DNA from: Oceanihabitans sp. 2_MG-2023
Lineage (GTDB): Bacteria > Bacteroidota > Bacteroidia > Flavobacteriales > Flavobacteriaceae
Assembly: GCF_030547245.1 (NCBI RefSeq)
Contig: NZ_JAUOQT010000001.1
Location: 558,001-622,000 of the forward strand
Direction: 5' to 3'
Length of the DNA: 64,000 nt
The position numbers were made by a program, and so were the translations under genes. This document shows, piece by piece, positions 25,875 to 34,179 of the stretch (positions within the stretch are counted from its first letter, which is position 1; each line of letters begins with the position of its first letter). A model generated the notes under the pieces. It made no database searches, was not told the origin of the DNA, and saw only the letters and a program-made list of their open reading frames with translations.

Positions 25875-26516
25875 ATGGCTAAAAAGAAAAAAAAATATTA
25901 CACGGTTTGGAAAGGGCATCATGTTGGTGTTTTTGAAACATGGAATGATTGTAAAGCGCAAATTAAAGATTATCAAGGTGCACAATACAAATCTTTTGCC
26001 ACTTTTGATGCTGCAAAAAAGGCATTAAATGGGAATTATAAAGATTATATAGGTTCCAACAAAAAATTTAAAAGCGAACTCACACCAGAACAATTAAAAA
26101 AAATAGGTCAACCTAATTATAACTCTATTGCTGTAGATGCTGCTTCCTCTGGGAACCCTGGTATTATGGAATATCGTGGTGTAGAAACAAAATCTAAAAA
26201 ACAACTTTTCATCCAAGGCCCTTTTGCCGAAGGCACAAATAACATAGGAGAGTTTTTAGCTTTGGTTCACGGATTAAGCTTTTTAAAAAAACACAATAGC
26301 AACCTTATTATATATACAGACTCTAGAACAGCCATGAGCTGGGTTCGCAAAAAGCAATGCAACTCTAAGCTAGAACGAAACGATAAAAACAAACCTGTTT
26401 TCGATTTAGTAGATCGTGCAATTACATGGCTTAATAAAAACACGTACACCACAACCATTGTAAAATGGGAAACAAAAGCTTGGGGAGAAATACCTGCAGA
26501 TTTTGGTAGGAAATAA
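25875..26516 (+). CDS. rnhA: Ribonuclease H with N-terminal viroplasmin-type hybrid-binding domain
   Basis: A 213-residue RNase HI-type enzyme. Residues 5-50 (KYYTVWKGHHVGVFETWNDC...QYKSFATFDAAKKAL) are the small caulimovirus/RNase H1 N-terminal domain that binds RNA-DNA hybrids. The catalytic domain has the acidic residues in AVDAASSGNPG (Asp), NIGEFLALVHGL (Glu), IYTDSRTAMSWV (Asp) and GEIPADFGRK (Asp). It removes RNA from hybrids and Okazaki primers. The VDAASS segment differs from the usual TDGS of E. coli RNase HI, but that form is frequent in this domain architecture. Confidence 0.9.
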   Translation: MAKKKKKYYTVWKGHHVGVFETWNDCKAQIKDYQGAQYKSFATFDAAKKALNGNYKDYIGSNKKFKSELTPEQLKKIGQPNYNSIAVDAASSGNPGIMEYRGVETKSKKQLFIQGPFAEGTNNIGEFLALVHGLSFLKKHNSNLIIYTDSRTAMSWVRKKQCNSKLERNDKNKPVFDLVDRAITWLNKNTYTTTIVKWETKAWGEIPADFGRK

Positions 26517-26542
26517 TTTATTAAACTCGTTTTAAAATAACG

Positions 26543-26550
26543 TATATTTG
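26543..26550 (+). promoter_or_regulatory. -7 promoter box for the PfkB kinase gene
   Basis: A perfect TATATTTG, 22 nt before the ATG at 26573 and 26 nt after the RNase H stop. It implies that the kinase gene is transcribed on its own. No -33 element is obvious. Confidence 0.55.
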
Positions 26551-26572
26551 CAAAAAAAATTAACATCGCTTT

Positions 26573-27502
26573 ATGAGCAAATTAGTAATAGTTGGAACTG
26601 TAGCCTTTGATGCTATTGAAACCCCTTTTGGTAAAACCGATAAAATTCTTGGAGGCGCAGCAACATATATAGGTTTTTCTGCAGCCAATTTTGACAATGT
26701 AGATGCAGTAGCTGTTTCTGTTGTTGGTGGAGATTTCCCTCAAGAATACTTAGACCTTTTAACCGAAAGAAAAGTAAGTATAGAAGGAATAGAAATAGTA
26801 AAAGAAGGCAAAACGTTCTTCTGGAGTGGTAAATATCATAACGATATGAACTCTCGTGACACTTTAGTAACAGAGCTTAATGTACTTGAACATTTTACAC
26901 CTGTTGTTCCTGAAAGCTATAAAGACGCAGATATTGTTATGCTTGGCAACTTACATCCTTTAACCCAACAAAGTGTTTTAAATCAAATGTCTAAAAAACC
27001 AAAATTGGCTATTTTAGACACTATGAATTTCTGGATGGATATTGCTATGGATGATTTAAAAGCAGTATTAAAAAATGTAGATGTTATTACTATTAATGAT
27101 GAAGAAGCTCGCCAATTATCTGGAGAATACTCATTGGTAAATGCTGCAAAAAAGATTCATGAAATGGGTCCTAAATATGTAGTTATTAAAAAAGGAGAAC
27201 ATGGCGCTTTACTTTTTAGTGAAGGGAATATGTTTTATGCACCAGCTTTACCTTTAGCCGAAGTATTTGATCCAACAGGAGCAGGAGATACTTTTGCCGG
27301 TGGTTTTGCAGGTTATATTGCTAAAACAGGCAACATCTCTTTTGATAATATGAAGAAGGCAGTCATTTACGGCTCTGCATTAGCGTCCTTTTGTGTTGAA
27401 AAATTTGGAACTGAACGCATGCTAACACTAACAGATAAAGAAATCTTCGAACGCTTGCAACAGTTCAAGGATTTGACCCAATTTGATATCGAATTAAAAT
27501 AA
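26573..27502 (+). CDS. PfkB family carbohydrate/nucleoside kinase
   Basis: A 309-residue ribokinase-fold kinase. The N-terminal signature LGGAATYIGFSAANF lies at residues 25-40 and the second PfkB motif with the catalytic Asp is DPTGAGDTFAGGFAGY at about residues 238-255. The substrate lid region (WSGKYHNDMNSRDTLVTELN, residues 82-101) is not one I can tie to ribose, adenosine or fructose. Proteins of this subgroup are often listed simply as sugar kinase. The neighbours purN and the PurF-like gene hint at nucleoside or phosphoribosyl metabolism. It has its own promoter and a strong terminator. Confidence 0.85.
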   Translation: MSKLVIVGTVAFDAIETPFGKTDKILGGAATYIGFSAANFDNVDAVAVSVVGGDFPQEYLDLLTERKVSIEGIEIVKEGKTFFWSGKYHNDMNSRDTLVTELNVLEHFTPVVPESYKDADIVMLGNLHPLTQQSVLNQMSKKPKLAILDTMNFWMDIAMDDLKAVLKNVDVITINDEEARQLSGEYSLVNAAKKIHEMGPKYVVIKKGEHGALLFSEGNMFYAPALPLAEVFDPTGAGDTFAGGFAGYIAKTGNISFDNMKKAVIYGSALASFCVEKFGTERMLTLTDKEIFERLQQFKDLTQFDIELK

Positions 27503-27506
27503 ACAC

Positions 27507-27536
27507 AAACGCGCTCTAAAATAGAGCGCGTTTTTT
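27507..27536 (+). terminator. Rho-independent terminator of the PfkB kinase gene
   Basis: A perfect 12-bp stem (27507-27518 with 27522-27533) of AAACGCGCTCTA type, 3-nt loop, closed by a T run. It begins just 5 nt after the stop codon and separates this gene from the PurF-like gene. Confidence 0.9.
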
Positions 27537-27630
27537 ATTTCCGCTAAACAAAAGAAGCACAATTAAAATATTGTAAATTAACTGGTAAAGCGAAAAACAA
27601 AATAAAAAACAACAAACACAATACAACAAA

Positions 27631-29529
27631 ATGAGCGATGCTTTAAAACATGAATGTGGAATTGCACACATTAGACTTTTAAAACCATTAGAATATTACA
27701 AGAAAAAGTATGGTACCGCATTTTACGGCGTGAATAAAATGTACCTTTTAATGGAAAAGCAGCACAATCGTGGACAAGATGGAGCTGGTTTTGCAAGTAT
27801 TAAACTAGACACCAAACCAGGAGAACGTTATATTAGTAGAGTTCGCTCTATTGCACAACAACCAATTCAAGATATTTTTGCGCAAATTAATGAGCGCATT
27901 AACAAAGAACTAACAGAGCATCCAGAATACCAAAACAATGTTGCTTTACAAAAAAGAAACATTCCTTATATAGGAGAAGTTTTATTGGGTCATGTTCGTT
28001 ATGGCACCTTTGGAAAAAACAGTGTAGAAAGTGTACACCCTTTCTTAAGACAAAATAACTGGATGCATAGAAACCTAATTCTTGCGGGTAACTTTAACAT
28101 GACTAATGTTAAAGAGTTATTTAAAAACCTGCTGGACCTTGGGCAACACCCAAAAGAGTATACAGATACCATTACTATAATGGAAAAAATTGGACACTTT
28201 TTAGATGATGCTGTTGCAAAAATTTACAAGAAACTCAAAAAAGAAGGTTACAACAAAAACGAATGCTCTCCGTTAATTGCCGAAAGATTAAACGTGGCTA
28301 AAATATTAAAAAGAGCAGCTAAAAACTGGGATGGTGGTTATGCCATGGCTGGGCTTTTAGGTCATGGAGATTCTTTTGTACTTCGAGATCCTGCTGGAAT
28401 AAGACCAACGTATTATTATCAAGATGATGAAGTGGTAGTTGTAGCTTCAGAAAGACCTGTAATACAAACTGTTTTTAATGTAGATTTTGACGACGTTAAA
28501 GAACTAGAACCAGGACATGCAATTATTACAAAAAAATCTGGAGAAGTTTCTATTCAAAAAATATTAGAACCTTTAGAAAGAAAAGCCTGTTCTTTTGAAC
28601 GTATTTATTTTTCTAGAGGAAGTGACGCTGAAATTTATCAAGAACGCAAAGAGCTAGGCAAATTATTAATGCCTAAAGTTTTAGAAGCAATTAATAACGA
28701 TACTGAAAACTCTGTGTTTTCCTATATCCCCAATACCGCAGAAACTTCCTTCTTTGGAATGATTGAAGCTGTTGAAGAACATCTTAATAAAAAGAAAACA
28801 CAAGCTATTTTAGATGGCGATGGTAAACTCTCCAAAGAACGTGTTATTGAAATTTTATCGGAAAGAACCAGAATTGAAAAAATAGCTATTAAAGATGTGA
28901 AGCTAAGAACTTTTATTACAGAAGATAGTAGTAGAGATGATTTAGTTGCTCATGTATACGACGTCACTTATGGGGTAATAAAACCAACAGATAATTTAGT
29001 GATCATAGATGATAGTATTGTAAGAGGTACCACCTTAAAAAAGAGTATCATTAAAATGATGGATAGACTACATCCTAAAAAAATAGTTGTTGTCTCTTCT
29101 GCTCCTCAAATACGTTTTCCAGATTGCTACGGTATTGACATGGCTAATCTAGAAGGACTAATTGCTTTTAGAGCAATGTTAGCTTTGTTAAAAGAAAACA
29201 ACAAATATCATTTAATTGAGGAAGTATATAAGAAATGTAAAAAACAAGTAGACTTAAATGATTCTGATGTAAAAAACTTTGTTAAAGAATTATACGACCC
29301 TTTTACAGACGATGAAATTTCAAATAAAATTTCGGAACTCTTAAGCGATGAAACAGTAAATGCTGAGGTAAAAATATTATTTCAACCTGTTGCTAATTTA
29401 CATAAAGCCTGTCCTAAAAATTTAGGAGATTGGTATTTTACAGGAAACTATCCAACAGTTGGAGGAAATAGGGTAGTAAATAGAGCTTTTATTAATTTTT
29501 ATGAAGGAAACAAAGAACGTGCTTATTAA
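27631..29529 (+). CDS. Amidophosphoribosyltransferase-like protein (PurF family, long form)
   Basis: A 632-residue protein with the two domains of PurF. The N-terminal Ntn glutaminase would start at Cys9 after removal of MSDALKHE; supporting motifs are QHNRGQDGAGF, GHVRYGT, LAGNFNM and LRDPAGIRPTYYY. The phosphoribosyltransferase domain has the PRPP loop NLVIIDDSIVRGTTLK. It is about 130-160 residues longer than standard PurF, through insertions in the glutaminase part and a C-terminal extension (NLGDWYFTGNYPTVGG). Family members make phosphoribosylamine from PRPP and glutamine. Whether this is the main PurF or a paralog cannot be told here, because no other pur gene apart from purN is near. 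The gene ends before the sRNA cluster. Confidence 0.82.
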   Translation: MSDALKHECGIAHIRLLKPLEYYKKKYGTAFYGVNKMYLLMEKQHNRGQDGAGFASIKLDTKPGERYISRVRSIAQQPIQDIFAQINERINKELTEHPEYQNNVALQKRNIPYIGEVLLGHVRYGTFGKNSVESVHPFLRQNNWMHRNLILAGNFNMTNVKELFKNLLDLGQHPKEYTDTITIMEKIGHFLDDAVAKIYKKLKKEGYNKNECSPLIAERLNVAKILKRAAKNWDGGYAMAGLLGHGDSFVLRDPAGIRPTYYYQDDEVVVVASERPVIQTVFNVDFDDVKELEPGHAIITKKSGEVSIQKILEPLERKACSFERIYFSRGSDAEIYQERKELGKLLMPKVLEAINNDTENSVFSYIPNTAETSFFGMIEAVEEHLNKKKTQAILDGDGKLSKERVIEILSERTRIEKIAIKDVKLRTFITEDSSRDDLVAHVYDVTYGVIKPTDNLVIIDDSIVRGTTLKKSIIKMMDRLHPKKIVVVSSAPQIRFPDCYGIDMANLEGLIAFRAMLALLKENNKYHLIEEVYKKCKKQVDLNDSDVKNFVKELYDPFTDDEISNKISELLSDETVNAEVKILFQPVANLHKACPKNLGDWYFTGNYPTVGGNRVVNRAFINFYEGNKERAY

Positions 29530-29644
29530 TTTGTTTTTTACGGTTTATCCGTATCTACCTTGTTTTGAAACACTTAATCCAAAAAAAAAGCTTTTCATCT
29601 AAAAGATTTTATAAATTCCAATAAATAAAAGTACATTAGTTGTA

Positions 29645-29717
29645 CCATAACATAAGTAGGTTAAGTTCATGGTAGATTTGGGGCAAAAAAGGTGAACTCT
29701 CGTTCACCTTTTTTTTA
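29645..29717 (+). ncRNA. Candidate small RNA, copy 1 of 3
   Basis: The element starts CCATAAC and has the loop ATAAGTAGGTTAA followed by GTTCATGG, so the ends pair in a 7-bp stem with one bulged base. A single-strand TAGATTTGGGGC follows, then a perfect terminator: AAAAAAGGTGAAC, loop TCTC, GTTCACC and a T run to 29717. Upstream, TACATTAG (29632-29639) matches the -7 consensus at all but one fixed position and lies 5 nt before CCATAAC, the same spacing as in copy 2. Together these describe a free-standing ~70-nt RNA with two hairpins. The function is not known. Confidence 0.7.
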
Positions 29718-29825
29718 TTTAATAACATTTCTTTCATATTTCTCTCTAAAACAGACACTTTACCCCTTTAGACTAATATATTAGTCGTTTGTCTAATAAT
29801 TTTCGCATTTACATCCAAGCACACT

Positions 29826-29833
29826 TATATTTG
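29826..29833 (+). promoter_or_regulatory. -7 promoter box of small RNA copy 2
   Basis: A perfect TATATTTG ends 5 nt before the first base of the conserved element, so the predicted transcript begins at or near its CCAT. A weak TTTCG (-33 region) lies about 21 nt upstream. Confidence 0.55.
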
Positions 29834-29838
29834 CTAGA

Positions 29839-29908
29839 CCATAACATAAGTAGGTTAAGTTTATGGTAGATTTGGGGCAAAAAAGGTGAACTCTCGTTCA
29901 CCTTTTTT
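29839..29908 (+). ncRNA. Candidate small RNA, copy 2 of 3
   Basis: Nearly identical to copy 1 across its ~70 nt: the only change up to the terminator stem is GTTTATGG instead of GTTCATGG, at the bulged base of the 5' hairpin. The terminator stem GGTGAAC/GTTCACC (29885-29891 with 29896-29902) and its TCTC loop are the same. Flanking sequence is unrelated to that of copy 1, so the unit boundaries coincide with the predicted RNA. It has the best promoter of the three. Confidence 0.75.
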
Positions 29909-29978
29909 CATTTTATAACCTCAAAAAAAATAAAGTTATATAAAATATTCAAAATACTTTTACGTTATTTGTATATCT

Positions 29979-30050
29979 CCATAACATAAGTAGGTTAAGT
30001 TTATGGTAGATTTGGGACGAAAAAAGGTGAACGCAAGTTCACCTTTTTTT
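29979..30050 (+). ncRNA. Candidate small RNA, copy 3 of 3
   Basis: The same 5' hairpin as copy 2 (CCATAAC ... GTTTATGG), but with GGGACG in the linker and with terminator loop GCAA, a GNRA tetraloop, in place of TCTC; the stem itself is unchanged. TTTG of a possible -7 box (29968-29971) lies 7 nt upstream. The terminator has T tracts on both strands and probably also ends the convergent sodA transcript. Confidence 0.7.
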
Positions 30051-30097
30051 ATTTACACCTACTAAAATAATAATAGGTTTTGTTTTTGTATTAAAGC

Positions 30098-30706
30098 TTA
30101 TTTAGCTTCGGCATAACGTCTTTCTACTTCGTTCCAGTTAATTACATTAAAGAAAGCTTCAATATAATCTGGTCTTCTGTTTTGGTAATTTAAATAGTAA
30201 GCATGTTCCCAAACATCTAATCCTAAAATTGGTGTTCCTTCACAAGTAACTCCTGGCATCAATGGATTATCTTGATTTGGTGTAGAACAAACCTCTACTT
30301 TCCCTCCTTTATGCACACATAACCAAGCCCAACCAGAACCAAACTGTGTAGCTGCAGCTTTACTAAAAGCATCTTTAAAAGCATCAACAGATCCATAAGC
30401 TGCTTCAATAGCATCTTTTAAATCTCCAGACAAACGCCCTTTTCCTTCTGGATTCATTACTTCCCAAAATAAAGAATGGTTATAAAAACCACCTCCATTA
30501 TTTCTAACTGCACCATTATTCATATCTAGATTACCAAGAATATCTTCAATAGATTTTCCTTCTAAATCGGTACCTTCAATAGCAGCATTTAATTTTGTTG
30601 TATAACCGTTATGATGTTTTGTGTGGTGAATCTCCATTGTGCGTGCATCAATGTTTGGTTCTAAAGCATCATAAGCATATTTTAATTTCGGTAATTCGAA
30701 AGCCAT
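30098..30706 (-). CDS. sodA: Superoxide dismutase, Mn type
   Basis: A 202-residue cytosolic enzyme that dismutates superoxide. Metal ligands are His27 (EIHHTKHH), His77 (FYNHSLFW), Asp164 and His168 (DVWEHAY). The GGG-x-x-NH at 71-77 and NQDNPLM at 144-150 are the arrangement seen in Mn-dependent enzymes rather than the AAQ form of iron enzymes, so Mn or cambialistic use is likely. A -7 box TAAATTTG is at 30743-30750 on the same strand. The gene is convergent with the small RNA cluster, whose last terminator can serve it. Confidence 0.95.
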   Translation of the reverse strand: MAFELPKLKYAYDALEPNIDARTMEIHHTKHHNGYTTKLNAAIEGTDLEGKSIEDILGNLDMNNGAVRNNGGGFYNHSLFWEVMNPEGKGRLSGDLKDAIEAAYGSVDAFKDAFSKAAATQFGSGWAWLCVHKGGKVEVCSTPNQDNPLMPGVTCEGTPILGLDVWEHAYYLNYQNRRPDYIEAFFNVINWNEVERRYAEAK

Positions 30707-30742
30707 AATATTTCTTTTTTTAAGTTAATATTTAATTTCTTT

Positions 30743-30750
30743 CAAATTTA
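30743..30750 (-). promoter_or_regulatory. -7 promoter box for sodA
   Basis: TAAATTTG on the minus strand, 36 nt before the ATG, a full match to TAnnTTTG. A TTG is present 14 nt upstream of it, closer than the usual 17-21 nt. Confidence 0.5.
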
Positions 30751-30828
30751 CGCATAAATGCTTTCAATTAAAAATAATAAATCGTTATGAAATCATTGAT
30801 AGTTTTTATCTTGTCTAAAATTTAACGC

Positions 30829-33800
30829 ATGACAAACCAACATCCTTTTACTATTTATAATGCATCTGCAGGAAGTGGCAAAACATTCACGCTAGTAAAA
30901 GAGTATTTAAAGATTTTATTGCAATCTAGTAATACCCAACAATACAAGCACATTTTAGCGATTACATTTACCAATAAAGCAGTTGGTGAAATGAAAGAAC
31001 GTATTATAGAAATGCTTACTGCGTTTTCTTTAGAAGAAAGTATAGAAAACCCAAATAGCATGTTTACTGTACTTAGTGAAGAACTTGAAATGAAGCCTGA
31101 GAAACTTCAAAAAAAATCTAAAAAAATATTAAACAGTATTATCTATAATTATGCAGCTTTTGATGTTTCTACCATTGATGGCTTTACACATAAAATCATA
31201 AGAACTTTTGCACACGATTTAAAACTACCTTTAAATTTTGAAGTCGAACTAGATCAAGATTCGCTTTTACAAGAAGCTGTAGATAGTTTGATTGCAAAAG
31301 CAGGAACCAATAGAGAACTTACTAAAGTTTTAGTGGATTTTGCTATTGAAAAAGCAGATGAAGATAAAAGTTGGGACATTACTTTCGATTTAAATAAGAT
31401 TGCTAAACTGCTAGTTAAAGAAAGTGATGTTCCACATATTGAAAAACTGAAAGACAAATCGCTTGAGGATTTTAAAACACTTAAAATACAAATAAAAAAA
31501 GACCTTAAAAATCTTGAAGATCAAATTGTAGAAATTTCAAAAAATCTATTACAACTTATTAGTGAAGCTGGTTTACAGTTTAATGATTTTTCAAGTAGTT
31601 ATTTACCAAAACATTTTGAGAAACTAGCAAATAAAAACTTTACTGTAAAATTTGATCCTAAATGGCAAATTACCTTAATTAACAACGAAACACTATACCC
31701 TAAAAGACTCACTCCAGATCTTGGTGCTGTTATAGATGGTTTGCAACCGCAATTAATTAAGGCGTTTCTAGATACCAAAAAATTAGTTTTTCAATATAGA
31801 TTCTTAAAAGCCTTTTACAGAAACATAACACCTTTATCGGTTTTAACTGCCATAAACAAAGAGCTTACAAACATAAAAATAGACCAAAACAAATTATTGA
31901 TTTCCGAGTTTAATACCTTAATTCAAAAAGAAATTAAAGACCAACCCACTCCCTTTATTTATGAACGTTTAGGCGAAAAATTTAGACACTATTTTATAGA
32001 TGAGTTTCAAGACACTTCTAAATTACAATGGCAAAATTTAATTCCGCTAATAGATAACTCACTTGCCGGCGAAAACCTAAAACAAGAAAACGGAACCGCT
32101 ATGTTGGTTGGCGATGCCAAACAAGCAATTTATAGATGGCGAGGTGGAGAAGCAGATCAATTTATAGACTTATACTCTAAAAACGTTTATCCTTTTCAAG
32201 TAGAACAACATGTAGATAATTTACCAACAAACTATAGAAGCTATCAAGAAATTATTCATTTTAACAATCATTTTTTTCAATATGTAGCTTCAACTGTTTT
32301 TAGTAACCAAGATTACAGTAAGCTATATATAGATGGTTCTAAGCAAAAGACCTTTAATGAAAAAGAAGGTTATATTCAATTAGATTTTTTAGACCTAAAA
32401 GATGAAGCTAGAGACGAAATCTATCCGCAAAAAGTATTAGAGATTATTAAAACTTGTTTAACAAATGGGTTTACCTATCAAGATATTTGCATTTTAGTAC
32501 GTAAGAAAAAGGAAGGTGTTGCTATTGCAGAATATTTAAATCAAGCAGATATTCCTATTATGTCCTCGGAAACAATGCTAATTTTTAATAGTCCAGAAGT
32601 ACAATTTATAGATAATATGTTAACCCTCTTGGTACAATCTGAAAACGAAGAGATCAAGATTAACATGTTAAATTATCTTACTGAAAAATTTAATATTAAA
32701 GACAAGCATGCTTTTTTTAGCAAACACACAAAACAGTCTCTTTTTCAAACCTTTACCAGTTTTGAAGATTACAACATCTACCTAACTCCTAAGCAATTAT
32801 TACAATTACCATTATATGAATTAGCAGAAACCATTGTTAGAAATTTTAACCTTGTAGAAACATCTAACGCATATGTTCAATATTATTTAGACTTTATACT
32901 AGAGTATGCGCAAAAACAAGGGTCTAGTCTTTCTGGTTTTTTAGAGCATGTAGCCAACAAAAAAGAAAAATTAAGTATTGTTTCTCCTCAAGGACAAAAT
33001 GCAGTGCAAATAATGACCATTCATAAATCTAAAGGTCTAGAATTTCCTGTAGTTATTTTTCCATATGCAGATGTAAATATTTATAAAGAAATAGAACCAA
33101 AAGAATGGTTCCCATTACAAGCAGAAAATTTTAATGGCTTTTCCAACACCTTATTAAATTACAATAAAGAATTTGAAAACTATGGTGAAGTTGGCCTAGA
33201 AATTCATAACAAACACCAATCCGAATTGGAGTTAGATAATATAAACCTGTTATACGTAGCACTAACCAGACCAAAAGAACAACTTTATATTATTACAAAA
33301 AAAGAGACAACTCCTAAAAAAGAAGCAAAACCAAGAACCTTTTCTGCCTTGTTTTTAGAATATCTAAAACAAGCACAAAAATATAACGACAATGAAAGCA
33401 TGTACACTTTTGGTACTGCTAAAAAAGTTTCAAAAAGGGAAACTTCCCCTAAAGAAATTATAGAACAAAAAGAATTTATAACTACAACCAAAGAAAGTCA
33501 TAATATAAAAATTGTAACAAACTCTGGTTATTTATGGAATACCAATCAAGAAAAAGCCATTGAAAAAGGAAACCTTATTCATAACATTATGGCGCATATT
33601 AAAACAAAAGAGGATATTACATTTGCAATCTCGCATTTTCTAGACAAAGCTATTATTAACCAAGAGCAAGCAAAAGAATTACAAAAAACCATATTACAAA
33701 TAGTTAACCACAAAGATTTAAAAAACTATTTCACAGATGGTTACACGATATTTAATGAAAGAGACATTATATCTAAACATGAAATTATAAGACCAGACAG

Positions 33801-33978
33801 ATTGGTTATAAACCAGAATAATCAAGCAACTATTATAGATTACAAAACAGGAGCAATAGACAAAAAGCACCAATTACAATTAGAAAATTACCAAAGTATT
33901 ATTGAGCAAATGTCTTACAAAGTGATAAATAAAATTTTAATATACATTAACGATGACATTCATGTAGTTACTTTTTAA
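30829..33978 (+). CDS. addA: UvrD/RecB-type helicase-nuclease (AddA-like)
   Basis: A 1049-residue superfamily 1 helicase fused to a nuclease. Helicase motifs: Walker A ASAGSGKTFT (residues 10-19), AITFTNKAVGEMK, Walker B FIDEFQDTS, VGDAKQAIYRWRG, IMTIHKSKGLEFPVV and LLYVALTRPKEQ. The C-terminal ~130 residues are a PD-(D/E)XK RecB-like nuclease with KGNLIHNIM, RPDRLV (about 989) and IIDYKTG (about 1003). The partner AddB-like protein is encoded at 36956-39703. The pair should unwind and resect double-strand breaks for RecA loading, as AddAB/RecBCD do. Kbl and an OmpA gene lie between the two subunits, an unusual split. The name AddA is by architecture; RecB is an equal label. Confidence 0.88.
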   Translation: MTNQHPFTIYNASAGSGKTFTLVKEYLKILLQSSNTQQYKHILAITFTNKAVGEMKERIIEMLTAFSLEESIENPNSMFTVLSEELEMKPEKLQKKSKKILNSIIYNYAAFDVSTIDGFTHKIIRTFAHDLKLPLNFEVELDQDSLLQEAVDSLIAKAGTNRELTKVLVDFAIEKADEDKSWDITFDLNKIAKLLVKESDVPHIEKLKDKSLEDFKTLKIQIKKDLKNLEDQIVEISKNLLQLISEAGLQFNDFSSSYLPKHFEKLANKNFTVKFDPKWQITLINNETLYPKRLTPDLGAVIDGLQPQLIKAFLDTKKLVFQYRFLKAFYRNITPLSVLTAINKELTNIKIDQNKLLISEFNTLIQKEIKDQPTPFIYERLGEKFRHYFIDEFQDTSKLQWQNLIPLIDNSLAGENLKQENGTAMLVGDAKQAIYRWRGGEADQFIDLYSKNVYPFQVEQHVDNLPTNYRSYQEIIHFNNHFFQYVASTVFSNQDYSKLYIDGSKQKTFNEKEGYIQLDFLDLKDEARDEIYPQKVLEIIKTCLTNGFTYQDICILVRKKKEGVAIAEYLNQADIPIMSSETMLIFNSPEVQFIDNMLTLLVQSENEEIKINMLNYLTEKFNIKDKHAFFSKHTKQSLFQTFTSFEDYNIYLTPKQLLQLPLYELAETIVRNFNLVETSNAYVQYYLDFILEYAQKQGSSLSGFLEHVANKKEKLSIVSPQGQNAVQIMTIHKSKGLEFPVVIFPYADVNIYKEIEPKEWFPLQAENFNGFSNTLLNYNKEFENYGEVGLEIHNKHQSELELDNINLLYVALTRPKEQLYIITKKETTPKKEAKPRTFSALFLEYLKQAQKYNDNESMYTFGTAKKVSKRETSPKEIIEQKEFITTTKESHNIKIVTNSGYLWNTNQEKAIEKGNLIHNIMAHIKTKEDITFAISHFLDKAIINQEQAKELQKTILQIVNHKDLKNYFTDGYTIFNERDIISKHEIIRPDRLVINQNNQATIIDYKTGAIDKKHQLQLENYQSIIEQMSYKVINKILIYINDDIHVVTF

Positions 33979-34156
33979 TAATGGCGTTACGCTTTTTCGT
34001 TAAAGACTTCAAAACCGTCGTGTCATCCACTATATCTTTTTTATAATTTCCTATAAAATATTATACTAAAAGAAGCCTTTCATCTAAATATAAACTCTAA
34101 TCTTAAAACCAATATAAAAAAGGATGCCGTTTCTACCACTAACGCAAAAAACATCC

Positions 34157-34164
34157 TAAATTTG
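34157..34164 (+). promoter_or_regulatory. -7 promoter box for kbl
   Basis: TAAATTTG, 15 nt before the ATG at 34180. A full -7 match; only a weak TTTC is found upstream. Confidence 0.5.
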
Positions 34165-34179
34165 TAAAAAACAAAAATC

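Larger units (their letters stand above)
29530..30097. other. Intergenic region, 568 bp, holds the triplicated RNA element
   Basis: Between the convergent PurF-like and sodA genes. It contains three copies of a ~70-bp element described as separate ncRNA entries. I see no protein frame of worth. A weak inverted repeat (TACGG...CCGTA) lies about 10 nt past the PurF-like stop. Confidence 0.7.

Noticed and set aside
33984-34144. GGCGTTAC and ACTAACGC as possible ends of a fourth, degenerate dispersed repeat.
   Set aside because: The distance is twice that of the other copies and the inner GAGCTCC and AGAGCGA blocks are missing.
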